From Candidatus Eisenbacteria bacterium (lineage in GTDB: Bacteria; Eisenbacteria; RBG-16-71-46; JAFGJU01), in assembly GCA_026388185.1 (NCBI GenBank), contig JAPLKG010000017.1:62001-126000 (forward strand): a stretch of 64,000 nt of DNA, written 5' to 3'. Numbering within the stretch: position 1 is the stretch's first letter; every line of letters begins with the position of its first letter. The position numbers and the translations under genes were made by a program. Below the pieces are notes generated by a model. That model did not search any database. It had not been told where the DNA came from and saw only the letters and a list, made by a program, of their open reading frames with translations. Of this stretch, positions 35,273-44,476 are shown one piece after another.

Positions 35273-36139
35273 CTACTGCTTCACCCCGCCCAACGTCAGG
35301 CCGGAGACGAAGTATCGGTTGAGGAAGAGAAACAGTATAACCACCGGCAGGGACACGAGCACGCTTCCCGCGGCATAATTGGCCCACTCTGTCTGGAAGG
35401 TGCTGCTTAGGCTTTCGAGTCCAAGAGGAAGCGTATAGAGAGTTCTCGTGTTGATGATGACCCTGGCCACCATGAACTCCGACCAGGCCGCCATGAAGGA
35501 GAAGATTGCCGTTATCGCCAGGGCAGGCGCCGCGAGCGGAAGAACCACCGTTCGGAAGGCTCTCCAGTACGAGGCTCCGTCTATGAGAGCGGCTTCCTCG
35601 AGTTCCTTCGGAATTGTGTCATAGTAGCCTTTCATGGTCCACACGCAGAAAGGAAGTGCCGTGACCACGTAGGCGATCGCAAGGCCCCCCAGCGAGTCAA
35701 GAAGTTGAAGTCCCTTCATGAGGACGTAAAGGGGAAGAAGCAACATTGTTGCCGGAAACATCTGGGCAATGAGAAGCGAGTAAAGGCCGGACTTTCTCGC
35801 GACGAACTTGAAGCGAGAAAAGGCGTACCCCGCCGTAGCCGCGAGGAAAACACCGATCAGAGTCACAATGCCCGAGACGATGGCGCTGTTTCTGAGCCAC
35901 AGAGGAAATTCCTTCTCAAAGAGAATGGAATAGTAGGCATGGCCCGTGGCGTCCTCAGGGATCAACCGAAGCGACGTGGAGTAAAGTCTGTCAGCAGGCC
36001 GCAAGGAGATCCCGACTATCTGAAGTATCGGATAAAGCGTCGCAAGAGTAATGCAAACAAGCACGACGTGCGCGACGATCGTCTTTATCCTCGCTCCGCT
36101 TGATGCAGACCTTCTCCTGGTAATTCGCGTGGATTTCAT
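35273..36139 (-). CDS. malG: ABC sugar importer permease, MalG type
   Basis: 288 aa, six membrane helices. The EAA loop 'EEAALIDGASYWRAFRTVVLPLAAP' that contacts the ATPase is intact. MalG pairs with MalF to form the membrane channel for maltodextrin-type sugars. Its ATG overlaps the malF stop by four bases, showing tight coupling. Last gene of the ~23 kb glucan operon. No ATPase gene follows, so a shared MalK/MsmX-like ATPase must be encoded elsewhere. Confidence 0.92.
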   Translation of the reverse strand: MKSTRITRRRSASSGARIKTIVAHVVLVCITLATLYPILQIVGISLRPADRLYSTSLRLIPEDATGHAYYSILFEKEFPLWLRNSAIVSGIVTLIGVFLAATAGYAFSRFKFVARKSGLYSLLIAQMFPATMLLLPLYVLMKGLQLLDSLGGLAIAYVVTALPFCVWTMKGYYDTIPKELEEAALIDGASYWRAFRTVVLPLAAPALAITAIFSFMAAWSEFMVARVIINTRTLYTLPLGLESLSSTFQTEWANYAAGSVLVSLPVVILFLFLNRYFVSGLTLGGVKQ

Positions 36140-37035
36140 TCGAACGCCGACTCCGTTATCTTGAAATATCTCATGGAGGCAAACACAAACCCAAGAAGCA
36201 GGAAGAACACAATTACCGAGAAGGCCGCGGCGTAGCTGTACCGGTAATAGGTGAAAGCGGCCTTGTAGATGTACGTCACAAGTATGTGAGTCTTATCGGC
36301 CGGCAGGCCGCCGCCCGTCACCAACCAGATGACGTTCATGTTGTTGAACGTCCAGATGGTTCCAAGGACGACCGCGGGTGCGAGAATCGGTCTGAGCAGG
36401 GGAATCGTCACGTTCCTAAGTTTTCCCAGGGCCCCCGCTCCGTCAAGGTCCGCGGCTTCGTAGAGTTCGTGCGGAATGCTCTGCAGTCCACCCAGCGCCA
36501 CGATCATCATGAACGGAAAACCCAACCACACGTTTGTGATAATCGGCGCGACGAAGGCCCACGTGGCGTCGGAAAACCATGGAATCGGAGCGTGATGAAA
36601 CACCTTCATCAAGATAAGGTTGACCGACCCGTACTCGTGGTTGAACATCCCCTTCCACGTGAGTGCGCTTATGTACTGCGGGACCGCCCACGGAAGAATG
36701 AGAAGCGAACGGAAAATTCCACCACCGTAAATTCTCCCGTTGAGAATCAAAGCAATGGTGACTCCGATGGTCACGTGGAAGAACACGTTCACGACGGTCC
36801 ACACGACAGTTTTGCCGAATACCCAGTACAGTTCTCTCTGGCCGAAGACTTCGGCGAATTGTCGAAATCCTACAAACGTGGAATCCTGGAAGTGGTACAT
36901 GCTCATGTTCTTGAAAGCGAGGATGAAGTTGTAGATGAGCGGGTAAAGTACCACTATGAGCATCACAATAGCGGTGGGTAGAACGAGCGTGTAGGGAAAA
37001 AGCCTTCTGTCGCTGGTAAAGCGTGACAGGAACAC
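36136..37035 (-). CDS. malF: ABC sugar importer permease, MalF type
   Basis: 299 aa; GTG 37035 uses an AAGGAG lying inside the end of the malE-like gene. Six to seven helices, with the EAA motif 'YEAADLDGAGALGKLRNVTIPLLRP'. It lacks the long periplasmic loop of enteric MalF, like most Gram-positive-type and candidate-phylum homologs. Works with the MalG and MalE partners on either side. Confidence 0.92.
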   Translation of the reverse strand: MFLSRFTSDRRLFPYTLVLPTAIVMLIVVLYPLIYNFILAFKNMSMYHFQDSTFVGFRQFAEVFGQRELYWVFGKTVVWTVVNVFFHVTIGVTIALILNGRIYGGGIFRSLLILPWAVPQYISALTWKGMFNHEYGSVNLILMKVFHHAPIPWFSDATWAFVAPIITNVWLGFPFMMIVALGGLQSIPHELYEAADLDGAGALGKLRNVTIPLLRPILAPAVVLGTIWTFNNMNVIWLVTGGGLPADKTHILVTYIYKAAFTYYRYSYAAAFSVIVFFLLLGFVFASMRYFKITESAFE

Positions 37036-37039
37036 GCCC

Positions 37040-38302
37040 CTACTCCTTCATCTTGGTGATCGCCTCGACTGCGGCCTTCTGCATCTTGTTCGCGGCCTCT
37101 TGCGGCGTTATCTCGTTGTTCAGGACATTCTGATACGAGGGACGCATGCTGTCCCAGATCGCTCTCATCTCGGGCACCACGGGCATCCTGCGGCCCAGTT
37201 TGACCTGAGCCAGAGACGTTTCAAGAAACGGATCGCCCCTGGCGAGCAGGCTTTCAGCCGCCGCCTTCCTCGCGGGCAGCATCTTGATCTTCGTCGCGCT
37301 TTCGACCTGATTCTCGGTGGACGTAAGAAAATCGACGAGCTCTTTCACAATTGGAAGCTTCTTCTCGGGACAGTTCACATTCACGGAGTATCCTTTTGAC
37401 GAGACCATAGGCGTCGGCCAGAGTCCTGTCTCCGACATCCTGGGTATCGGCGTCAGCCCTACGTCAATACCTGCGGAGATGTACCCTCCCCAGGACCACG
37501 GGCCGTTTATTATCATTGCAGCTTTCCCCTCTTTGAAAAGCGTTTCGGCCTGCTGGTAGTCGCATTCTGTAGGCATGACGCGGTACTTTATCCGCAAGTC
37601 TCTCACGAACGCGAGCGCCTTTGTCATGGCAGGAGAATCAAGCGTCGGATTGTTGTTCTTGTCCATTACCCAACCGCCGAAGCCACCAAGGAAAGGCACC
37701 AGCCAGAAGGGTTCGACAGCGTTAAATACGAGGCCGTACCTATCAGTGACGCCGTCGTGATTCTCGTCAACAGTGTTCTGCTTGGCGAAGGCGATGAGCT
37801 CATCGCTGGTAGCAGGCGGTCTCTTCACAAATTTCTTGTTGTACGCGAGGGCAAGATGATTGCCAACCTGGTCTGGAACGGCGTAGATGTGCCCGTCCAG
37901 GGTGTCCAGGCTCCCCTCTATGAACTGGGCGAAAAAGGCGGCGCCGAAGAGTTCGTCCAGCGGGCGGACTAGTTTCATGACTGAGAACGGCCCGATCTGA
38001 TCCGACGGGCCAAAGACAAGGGCGGGGCCACCGCCGGCCAAGGCCGCCGTCTGATACTGCGTTCTGAGTAGCTCGGTCTCGAAATGGAGTCTTGTGATGG
38101 GCACATCGGGGTGAGTTTTCTGGAAAACCGCGATCCTGGCGTCTAGAAGCTTCTGCTCCTCGGGGTCCATCTGCTCCCAGACCGCTATTCCCTTTTCCTC
38201 TTTCTTGGCACAGCCGCCCGCGAGGTAAAGCACGGCCGGCACGGCAAGAACAGCCGCAAGAACGCACAAGAATACGCGGAGAAATCGCACGGACTTCATC
38301 AT
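37040..38302 (-). CDS. malE: Sugar-binding lipoprotein of ABC importer, MalE type
   Basis: 420 aa. Signal with lipobox 'LYLAGGC' near residue 31, so a membrane-anchored periplasmic binding protein. 'IAVWEQMDPEEQKLLDARIAVFQKTHPDVPIT' and 'AMIINGPWSWGGYISAGIDVGLTPIP' are typical of family-1 solute-binding proteins for maltose/maltodextrin. Gene context (amylases, CBM48 proteins, MalF, MalG) supports malto-oligosaccharide as ligand. AAGGAG precedes ATGATG; only 13 bp separate it from the amylase gene upstream. Confidence 0.92.
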   Translation of the reverse strand: MMKSVRFLRVFLCVLAAVLAVPAVLYLAGGCAKKEEKGIAVWEQMDPEEQKLLDARIAVFQKTHPDVPITRLHFETELLRTQYQTAALAGGGPALVFGPSDQIGPFSVMKLVRPLDELFGAAFFAQFIEGSLDTLDGHIYAVPDQVGNHLALAYNKKFVKRPPATSDELIAFAKQNTVDENHDGVTDRYGLVFNAVEPFWLVPFLGGFGGWVMDKNNNPTLDSPAMTKALAFVRDLRIKYRVMPTECDYQQAETLFKEGKAAMIINGPWSWGGYISAGIDVGLTPIPRMSETGLWPTPMVSSKGYSVNVNCPEKKLPIVKELVDFLTSTENQVESATKIKMLPARKAAAESLLARGDPFLETSLAQVKLGRRMPVVPEMRAIWDSMRPSYQNVLNNEITPQEAANKMQKAAVEAITKMKE

Positions 38303-38315
38303 CGACTCCTTACTC

Positions 38316-41255
38316 CTACTTCCCCATAATCTTAACGCCCGGTATCTCTACGAGTTTCCCCGTCGCCTTGAAGGCACCGAGAATGTCCTTCTGACTCTGA
38401 CCCGGCGGTACGATCAGGTCGATTATCCCTGGCTCGAGCGAGGAATTGACGCTCCCGCCGAAGCTCCATTCTTGTGACGTTGTCGTGATCGGCCTCACGC
38501 GTCCGGGGCTATAGCCGTCGTGCCCGACCACGAACGCAATTACCTTCCAATTCCGGTCGGGCTTGCCGACGAATTCCACGGGGACTTTCACGGTAATCGT
38601 GCGCGTAAGCGGGTCACCCCACGCCGCAACCCGTGCGCGGGGAATACGTTTCAAATCCACATCGTACAAGCCCACTTCGTCCATGTTCGCCATGACGTAG
38701 TATTCCCATTCCGACCCGGACCCCGCGTTGGCGTTTCTCGCAGTGTAGAGCTGTTTTGCGCCGCTGCCGGGTTTTCCGTCCGTGTCGATATAAAGATCAA
38801 TACCCTGGAGACAGAAGGCAACGTCGCCGCCCCAGGGGTCCGTCAGGTCGCCCGCGATCGACACTCTGAAGAATATGTCGGTGCTGTCCATAGAGACCTC
38901 GAAGTGCTTGGCGTCGTATGCCCCACCTACAAAGACAGCGTTCGTGGGGTACGTGTAGCTGCCTGGGCCGTTGTCGTCGCCGAGAGGGTCGTCCATGGAA
39001 AGGAGAGTCTTCTCTGTACCGCCCGGGAGAGGACCTTTCCCGGCGGCGGACACAGTCGCGGCCCTCGCACCGACTCCAATTATGGATTCCGACAGGTATT
39101 CCGGCGGCTCTTTTCCCATGAGAACGTATGCCTGCTTGAGAGTGTTCCTGAAGGCTTCGTCAAAGCGCTCGTCGTTACCTGAATCCTTGTCTTTTCCGTA
39201 CCACCAGAACCAGTCGCTTCCCTCCGCAGCAAGAAGGAGCTCGTAAACCTGTGCCACCAAGCGTGCGTCAGGCGCCTTCACGGCAGCACCGGCGGCCTTG
39301 CCCCGGTCACCGACCTCCTCCCCTTCGCCGGCGGCCGCGCCAGCCTTCCATTCCTCGAACGCGCGTCTCGCAAGAGTCAGGTCGTCCCAGGCCGCGTCTT
39401 CGTCCGGTTCACCAATCCACGTCGCGAAGGAATGTCCGTCCCACGAACCCGCCCAGAGCTTGTCTACCACCGGGAGGGTCTCGAGAGGGTGGGTTCTCAG
39501 AAACTCGCTGATGGTCGTCGTCTTAACCCAGGATGCCTTCGCAAGTTGAGAATAGAGTGCGCGCAGAAAATCTTTCCCGTCGTTCTCGTAGTTCTGCCAG
39601 GGGTTCTCCCCGTCGAGGATCACAACAACTATGTGATCTTTGTCGGAGTCTGCAAGGTCCCGCTGGATGTTGGAAAGGTTCTTGATAAAATCGTTGGCGG
39701 CCTCGACCGGGTCCACGCGGGCGAACTTGAAGCCTATGTCGTTGGAAAAGCCCGTGTCCCTGAAGACCAGACCAAGCGATGCTCCGTTCTGAGTGCCCCT
39801 GTAAATCGAGAATTTCTCTTCGTCCGTCAGGTTGGTCTTCCCGAGAGACTGGGCGAGATTCTCCATGTCGGTGGCGAACCACTTGAAACCTTGCGAGGCA
39901 ACGACGTCGATTATTTCCTGCGCAACCGCTCCTTCTCCCGGCCACATTCCTTCCGGTTTTCTGCCGAACCTCTGTTCGTAGAACGCAGAGGCCCTCCTCA
40001 CCTGCTCGGTGGCGTCTCCAGGAAAACTGAACCGCTCGGAGGGCAGCACCACGTTAGGCATCGCGACCTGCGCGAGGTCTGTGTCATAAATGAGAGGGAG
40101 AATGGGGTGATAGAAGGGCGTCGTCGTGACCTCGATCCGGCCCGCGTCTTGGAGTTTCTTGTGAATCGGAATCACGTTCCGCATGATTTCAATCTGCGCG
40201 TCAAGAAGTCTCTTCTTCTCGGCCTCGGTAAAACCCTGCCCCTTCTTGACCAAATCAGAGAGATCAATCTTCAAGCCCGAGGGAAGCTCGACCCCACCCT
40301 TGAGGAAATCGGGGTCCATCCAGGCCAGATTGAACCAGACCTGCAGGTCGAGAAAGTCTTGGGCCGAATATCGCGGCACGCTCTCGAGCAGCTTCTCGGG
40401 GCTAAAGCCGACCCGCCTGTCTCTGAGCTCCCGGTAGCGAGGAAAAGGGTCTATCTGGTTGGACCAGTTTGCGTCAAAGAATCTCGCGAGCAAGAACACC
40501 TTGTCGTCCTGCGTAAGCGCACTCGCCGGCCTGGCGCTCAGTCTGAGCATCTTGTCTGTGGGACCGTTTGTCTCGTAACCTCGGACTATTTCCTCCATTT
40601 GAGTGAGAAGAACCGGCGTGAGGTTGACAGAGTACTTGAGTCCTTCGAACTCCTGGACCATCGCCGCCATGTCGTAGTAGTCTTTCGCGCAGTGAAGCCT
40701 GACCCACGGGTCGAGGTATTCCCCGCTGACCGAATCTCGTTCGTAACGAGGCTGATGCTGATGCCACAAGATCGCGAAGTAGATGGGTCTGCCCGACGCA
40801 GTAATCTGTCCCACTATCGGAGCCGGAGATGGTTTCTTTGCAACTTCCATTGAGACCTCACCGTTCTCGAGGACCACGATCACCGAGTTGGATCCGCCGT
40901 AGGGATCCGGCGCCTTTGCCGGATTCGCAGGATCTTCCTTCCACGTTCCATCTATGACGAACTTATATTCGTAACGGCGAGGGCTTAGCCTCTTCGTGAG
41001 CCTGAAGATTCCGTCTTCGTCCTTCGTCATGAGGTCGGCCTCCGGAGCCCAGTCGTTGAACTCTCCTGACAGATAGACGGCCTTCGCGTCGGGAGCATAG
41101 AATTGGAATTCAATTCCCTCCCCCGTCTTCTGAGGTGGCCCCGCAAATGCAGGCGGCGCTTGGAACGGTGCCGTGGCGGCAAACGCGGCGAGAAATACCA
41201 CGAGAAATGCAGTCCCCAGCAAGACCAGGTTTGGCCGTGACTGTGTCTCTTTCAT
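38316..41255 (-). CDS. Secreted GH57 alpha-amylase/pullulanase-like enzyme with CBM48 and glucodextranase-C-like modules
   Basis: 979 aa from ATG 41255 with AAGGAGGG four bases upstream; the 13-codon extension is dropped. Signal peptide (to ~38); CBM48-like module (~38-135; 'AVYLSGEFNDWAPEADLM', 'YEYKFVIDGTWKEDP'); GH57 domain (~155-590) starting 'FAILWHQHQPRYERD' with nucleophile motif 'EGMWPGEGAVAQEI' and 'VILDGENPWQNY'; helical region; glucodextranase-C/DOMON-like module (~765-965; 'DDPLGDDNGPGSYTYPTN'). The 'HQHQP' plus 'MWPGEG' pattern fits the larger amylopullulanase-type GH57 group acting on starch or glycogen. No sorting domain, so probably periplasmic, just upstream of the importer genes it would feed. 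Confidence 0.92.
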   Translation of the reverse strand: MKETQSRPNLVLLGTAFLVVFLAAFAATAPFQAPPAFAGPPQKTGEGIEFQFYAPDAKAVYLSGEFNDWAPEADLMTKDEDGIFRLTKRLSPRRYEYKFVIDGTWKEDPANPAKAPDPYGGSNSVIVVLENGEVSMEVAKKPSPAPIVGQITASGRPIYFAILWHQHQPRYERDSVSGEYLDPWVRLHCAKDYYDMAAMVQEFEGLKYSVNLTPVLLTQMEEIVRGYETNGPTDKMLRLSARPASALTQDDKVFLLARFFDANWSNQIDPFPRYRELRDRRVGFSPEKLLESVPRYSAQDFLDLQVWFNLAWMDPDFLKGGVELPSGLKIDLSDLVKKGQGFTEAEKKRLLDAQIEIMRNVIPIHKKLQDAGRIEVTTTPFYHPILPLIYDTDLAQVAMPNVVLPSERFSFPGDATEQVRRASAFYEQRFGRKPEGMWPGEGAVAQEIIDVVASQGFKWFATDMENLAQSLGKTNLTDEEKFSIYRGTQNGASLGLVFRDTGFSNDIGFKFARVDPVEAANDFIKNLSNIQRDLADSDKDHIVVVILDGENPWQNYENDGKDFLRALYSQLAKASWVKTTTISEFLRTHPLETLPVVDKLWAGSWDGHSFATWIGEPDEDAAWDDLTLARRAFEEWKAGAAAGEGEEVGDRGKAAGAAVKAPDARLVAQVYELLLAAEGSDWFWWYGKDKDSGNDERFDEAFRNTLKQAYVLMGKEPPEYLSESIIGVGARAATVSAAGKGPLPGGTEKTLLSMDDPLGDDNGPGSYTYPTNAVFVGGAYDAKHFEVSMDSTDIFFRVSIAGDLTDPWGGDVAFCLQGIDLYIDTDGKPGSGAKQLYTARNANAGSGSEWEYYVMANMDEVGLYDVDLKRIPRARVAAWGDPLTRTITVKVPVEFVGKPDRNWKVIAFVVGHDGYSPGRVRPITTTSQEWSFGGSVNSSLEPGIIDLIVPPGQSQKDILGAFKATGKLVEIPGVKIMGK

Positions 41256-41330
41256 CAGGCCCTCCTTCGGCGCACAAGGTGAGTCCTCATCCATGCCGAC
41301 TTCTAAGACACTATTTCCGAGAGAAAACGG

Positions 41331-42098
41331 TTACTCGCTGACATCTATGACGGAGTTGAAGCCGCCGTACGGGTCGGCAACCTTGTTGGGGTTATCGGGA
41401 TCCACGTTCCACTGCCCGTCCACAACAAACTTGTACTCATGCTTTCCCGCAGGGATGGCGATCTTGATTCTCCAGATTCCGTCTTGGCCCTTCTTCATCC
41501 CGTCCTTGTCACCAGCCCAATTATTGAAATCACCGGCCAAATACACGGATTTGGCGTCCGGCGCGCTCAAGGTGAATTCAACTTCACTTCCCTTAGGCGC
41601 GGCTCTCGTCCCAGCGTTCTCGAGAGAGGCAGCGAGAGAAAGGTAGGGCACGTCGTACTTGATGCCTTCGGGCACCACAAGGAACGTGTTCTGATAACCA
41701 GTTTCATTCTCTATGTCTGGATTGTTTGGATCCTTCTCCCATCTCACCTGATCTACTACAAACTTGTACTGATACCTTCCCGGTGGAAGAGGAACGTAGA
41801 TGCTCCAGATTCCCTTTTCGTCCGACGACATCGGGTCAATGTTGGGATCAAACCTGCCGCCACCCTGCGTCCCTCCCCAGTTGTTGAAGCTTCCGGCAAG
41901 ATTGACCTGGCGCGCGGCGGGCGCCTCGTACTGAAAGATGACTCCCGTGGGAGTGGGGTGCGGCTTGGGTATCCTGGTTCTTATTGCTCTCATCACGGCG
42001 CAGCCGGAGACAAGAAGAACCAGGCAGAAGACGAACAGAACGACGGGGCGATAAGAACCGAGAGCAGGCGCGTGGATTCCAAAGCTACTTCTCTTCAC
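41331..42098 (-). CDS. Lipoprotein with two tandem CBM48-like glucan-binding domains
   Basis: 255 aa taking GTG 42098 as start (AGAGG ten bases upstream); the frame is open to 42140. After the lipobox 'LVLLVSGC' come two domains of about 95 residues with little else: domain 1 has 'VNLAGSFNNWGG' and 'YQYKFVVDQVRWEKDPNNPD'; domain 2 has 'VYLAGDFNNWAGDKDGM' and 'HEYKFVVDGQWNVDPDNPN'. The fold is that of CBM48/AMPK-beta glycogen-binding domains. With no catalytic domain, it is best read as a glucan-binding surface or periplasmic lipoprotein, a functional analogue of SusE/SusF. Binding is inferred; domains and lipobox are seen. Confidence 0.85.
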   Translation of the reverse strand: MKRSSFGIHAPALGSYRPVVLFVFCLVLLVSGCAVMRAIRTRIPKPHPTPTGVIFQYEAPAARQVNLAGSFNNWGGTQGGGRFDPNIDPMSSDEKGIWSIYVPLPPGRYQYKFVVDQVRWEKDPNNPDIENETGYQNTFLVVPEGIKYDVPYLSLAASLENAGTRAAPKGSEVEFTLSAPDAKSVYLAGDFNNWAGDKDGMKKGQDGIWRIKIAIPAGKHEYKFVVDGQWNVDPDNPNKVADPYGGFNSVIDVSE

Positions 42099-42188
42099 GA
42101 AATTCACACCTCTCTTGATGACCGGAGAGCCCTCGCTCACTCGGCGACAGAGAGCTCTCGCCGACGAGATCGCCGCGGAGCCGGGTTG

Positions 42189-44408
42189 CTAGAAGTTTAT
42201 GACACCCATGAGGGTTATCATTGTGACGTCGCTCAAGGCTCGCTCGGCGGCAAACACGTCCACGCCATGCTCCCACATGTAAGCGTCACGCCAGATCTGT
42301 CTGCCGTTTCCGCGGCCCTCCAGAGGAGCGTCCTTATAGTAGACCGGATTCACGTGGTATCCCAATCGCAGCTCTATGCTGGGGCTCGGAGCGTAGACCA
42401 AAGCCACGTATGGGGAAACATAGGAATCCTCCGGCGACGGCTCTTGGCCTTTGTTCGCCGCGTAGACCATCCTCCTCACATCCCACACCGTCGCCACACG
42501 CTGCGTCAGTTCCAATTTTCCCGAGACGATGAGCTCTCGAGTATCATAGCATTGTGACGCATACAATTGGTCCGAGATGGAAAAGCTCGAGAAGAACTGC
42601 CCCTCCGGATTATTCTGGATGTATTCGTAGTCGAGTCCCAGGGTGAGCCTCCCGCCCAAAAGCCCGAGAGAAAACCCCGGCGCCACTCTCCATCGCTCGT
42701 TGGTCTGAGTGGAAGGAACCGTCGGAGAAACCGAATCTGCCACGGAATAGGCGCGCTCCATCCTGGTTCTATCAACCTCTATCAGGCCGCTGAGATTCTT
42801 GAACACGAAGCCAAGATCCAGCTCGGTAATGTCGTTGTTTCTCTCGGGCAAAAGCGGAAGCTCTGCGACCGAGAAACCGGAAATCGAGCCGATTCCTGTG
42901 AACGTATTCACGGAGGGATCCGCGAACGGCGCGCGACGAAAGTCAACGTAGAGATCGCCCGCCTTCATCGCCTTGTATCGTTGGATCTCGTGGCTGATCG
43001 AGAGCTTGAGATTGTCGTTGACGTCTCTCTCGAGAAGCGCCTTGACCCGGTGGCCCGAGTCTTCGCCGATCGGAACGTCGATGGAGCCGTTGGCCGTGCT
43101 TGTTCCCTCGAGCCTCTCCTTGTTTCCCACGTCCCATGCGGCGCTCCAACTCCAGTAGGCATATTCGACGGTGCAACGCAGCTTTCTGGGCAGCATGAAT
43201 CGAACGTCGGTGGCGAGTGTCTGATCGGCGGTGCCGAGTTCGAACCAGTCACTGGAGGAACCGGTCGCCAGTTTGAAAGAATCTATGTCCGCGCTGCCGT
43301 TGGCACCGCTCACAAAATCCACCCACCAGCCGTTCTGTAGGCGAAGCCAGCTCAGACCAGCGCGAACCAGGCCGGATCTCAGCTCCTTCGTCAACCTCGC
43401 GCCCATAACGTCCGTGCCGGTGTCGTCGTACGTAGAAGGATTGTTGAATCGGTCAAAATCGTAAACGTCGGTGTACATCATGGTGCCTTCGACACCCAAT
43501 CCGTGCGCCGTGAAAACGGCGCCCTGAGTGCCGCGGCCGTAGTCCAAGTGCTCCTCCCTGATCGTTCCCCTCAGGTCCTCGTGGCCCAGCAGCTCGAGAG
43601 GTTCATCAAAGCTGAGAAGTTCCTCGTTGTAGTATCCCTTGATGTCGAAGGCAGAGGTCAGAAGATTCAGGTGGCCGGAATAGATGCTTCCCTGCGTTTC
43701 CTGGAGTGTTCCCGTGCCCGTGTCGAATTGGATTCGCACCGACCCGCCGACGTTGTCACTCGCTTTCACGTTGACGTCCATGTTGAACTCGTGCTCCGGC
43801 CTCGTGAGTCTGAGTCGTTCATCGCCGGCAACATCAGATTGCGCGGGATATGTAGCTCTGAAGTAACCGTTTATTGCAACTCTTGACCCCAACGAGGTGT
43901 TCGAGAACTTGCGCACGGTGGGTTTCTCGACCAGGTTGCCTTCCGCGTCTATTTCGATTTGAGAGTTCCCGTTGTCTCCAACCACGATGGGATTGTCGGG
44001 ATCTGCTATCCAGCTACTGCCGTTGACGACGAACTTGTACTCGTACTTGCCGGGACCCAGAGCCATGGCGACCCCCCAGACTCCCTTGCCGTCCTTCGTC
44101 ATGGGATTGGTGGTGGTACTCCAATTGTTGAATCCGCCGGCCACACTGACGCTTGCCGCACCCGGGTCTTCGTACGTGAACTCGTACCCGAGCGCCGTCT
44201 TCTGGACGGCGGCGGTACAGTAAGGGACCACCGCAAGGACGATGACCAAAGCGAGAAGAAAACCTACGGGAAAGGGTCCTCCGGGCATGGGGCTTCCTGG
44301 CAACTCCCCGCCCGACCTCATCCCGGACTTTCTATGCGGTTTCTTGCCCCTCGTTTTGCCGGACCTCTTGTTCGCCTTTTCTCTTGACCGCCGTGTCCGC
44401 TTCTTCAT
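42189..44408 (-). CDS. Outer-membrane beta-barrel protein with N-terminal CBM48-like domain
   Basis: 739 aa. ATG 44408 has GAGAGGGG seven bases upstream. An unusually basic N-tail (about 30 residues, 'KKRTRRSREKANKRSGKTRG') precedes the hydrophobic signal (~48-66). CBM48-like domain (~70-160; 'VSVAGGFNNWSTTTNPM', 'YEYKFVVNGSSWIADPDNP'). The rest (~165-739) is alternating beta-strand sequence with many aromatic girdles, ending '…TLMGVINF'; the final Phe is the outer-membrane barrel signature. Likely a glucan-capturing porin that brings malto-oligosaccharides across the outer membrane. I do not know a named family with this fusion. Function is inferred from architecture and operon. Confidence 0.8.
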   Translation of the reverse strand: MKKRTRRSREKANKRSGKTRGKKPHRKSGMRSGGELPGSPMPGGPFPVGFLLALVIVLAVVPYCTAAVQKTALGYEFTYEDPGAASVSVAGGFNNWSTTTNPMTKDGKGVWGVAMALGPGKYEYKFVVNGSSWIADPDNPIVVGDNGNSQIEIDAEGNLVEKPTVRKFSNTSLGSRVAINGYFRATYPAQSDVAGDERLRLTRPEHEFNMDVNVKASDNVGGSVRIQFDTGTGTLQETQGSIYSGHLNLLTSAFDIKGYYNEELLSFDEPLELLGHEDLRGTIREEHLDYGRGTQGAVFTAHGLGVEGTMMYTDVYDFDRFNNPSTYDDTGTDVMGARLTKELRSGLVRAGLSWLRLQNGWWVDFVSGANGSADIDSFKLATGSSSDWFELGTADQTLATDVRFMLPRKLRCTVEYAYWSWSAAWDVGNKERLEGTSTANGSIDVPIGEDSGHRVKALLERDVNDNLKLSISHEIQRYKAMKAGDLYVDFRRAPFADPSVNTFTGIGSISGFSVAELPLLPERNNDITELDLGFVFKNLSGLIEVDRTRMERAYSVADSVSPTVPSTQTNERWRVAPGFSLGLLGGRLTLGLDYEYIQNNPEGQFFSSFSISDQLYASQCYDTRELIVSGKLELTQRVATVWDVRRMVYAANKGQEPSPEDSYVSPYVALVYAPSPSIELRLGYHVNPVYYKDAPLEGRGNGRQIWRDAYMWEHGVDVFAAERALSDVTMITLMGVINF

Positions 44409-44476
44409 TGCGCTTCCCCTCTCACGTCTCCGTAATATGTCTTCATCTTGCTGGCGTGCTTCTCCCTGGTGGCACG

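Noticed and set aside
39432-40853. 473-codon open frame antisense to the GH57 amylase
   Set aside because: The sense frame holds the GH57 motifs and is in an operon; the antisense product is featureless.
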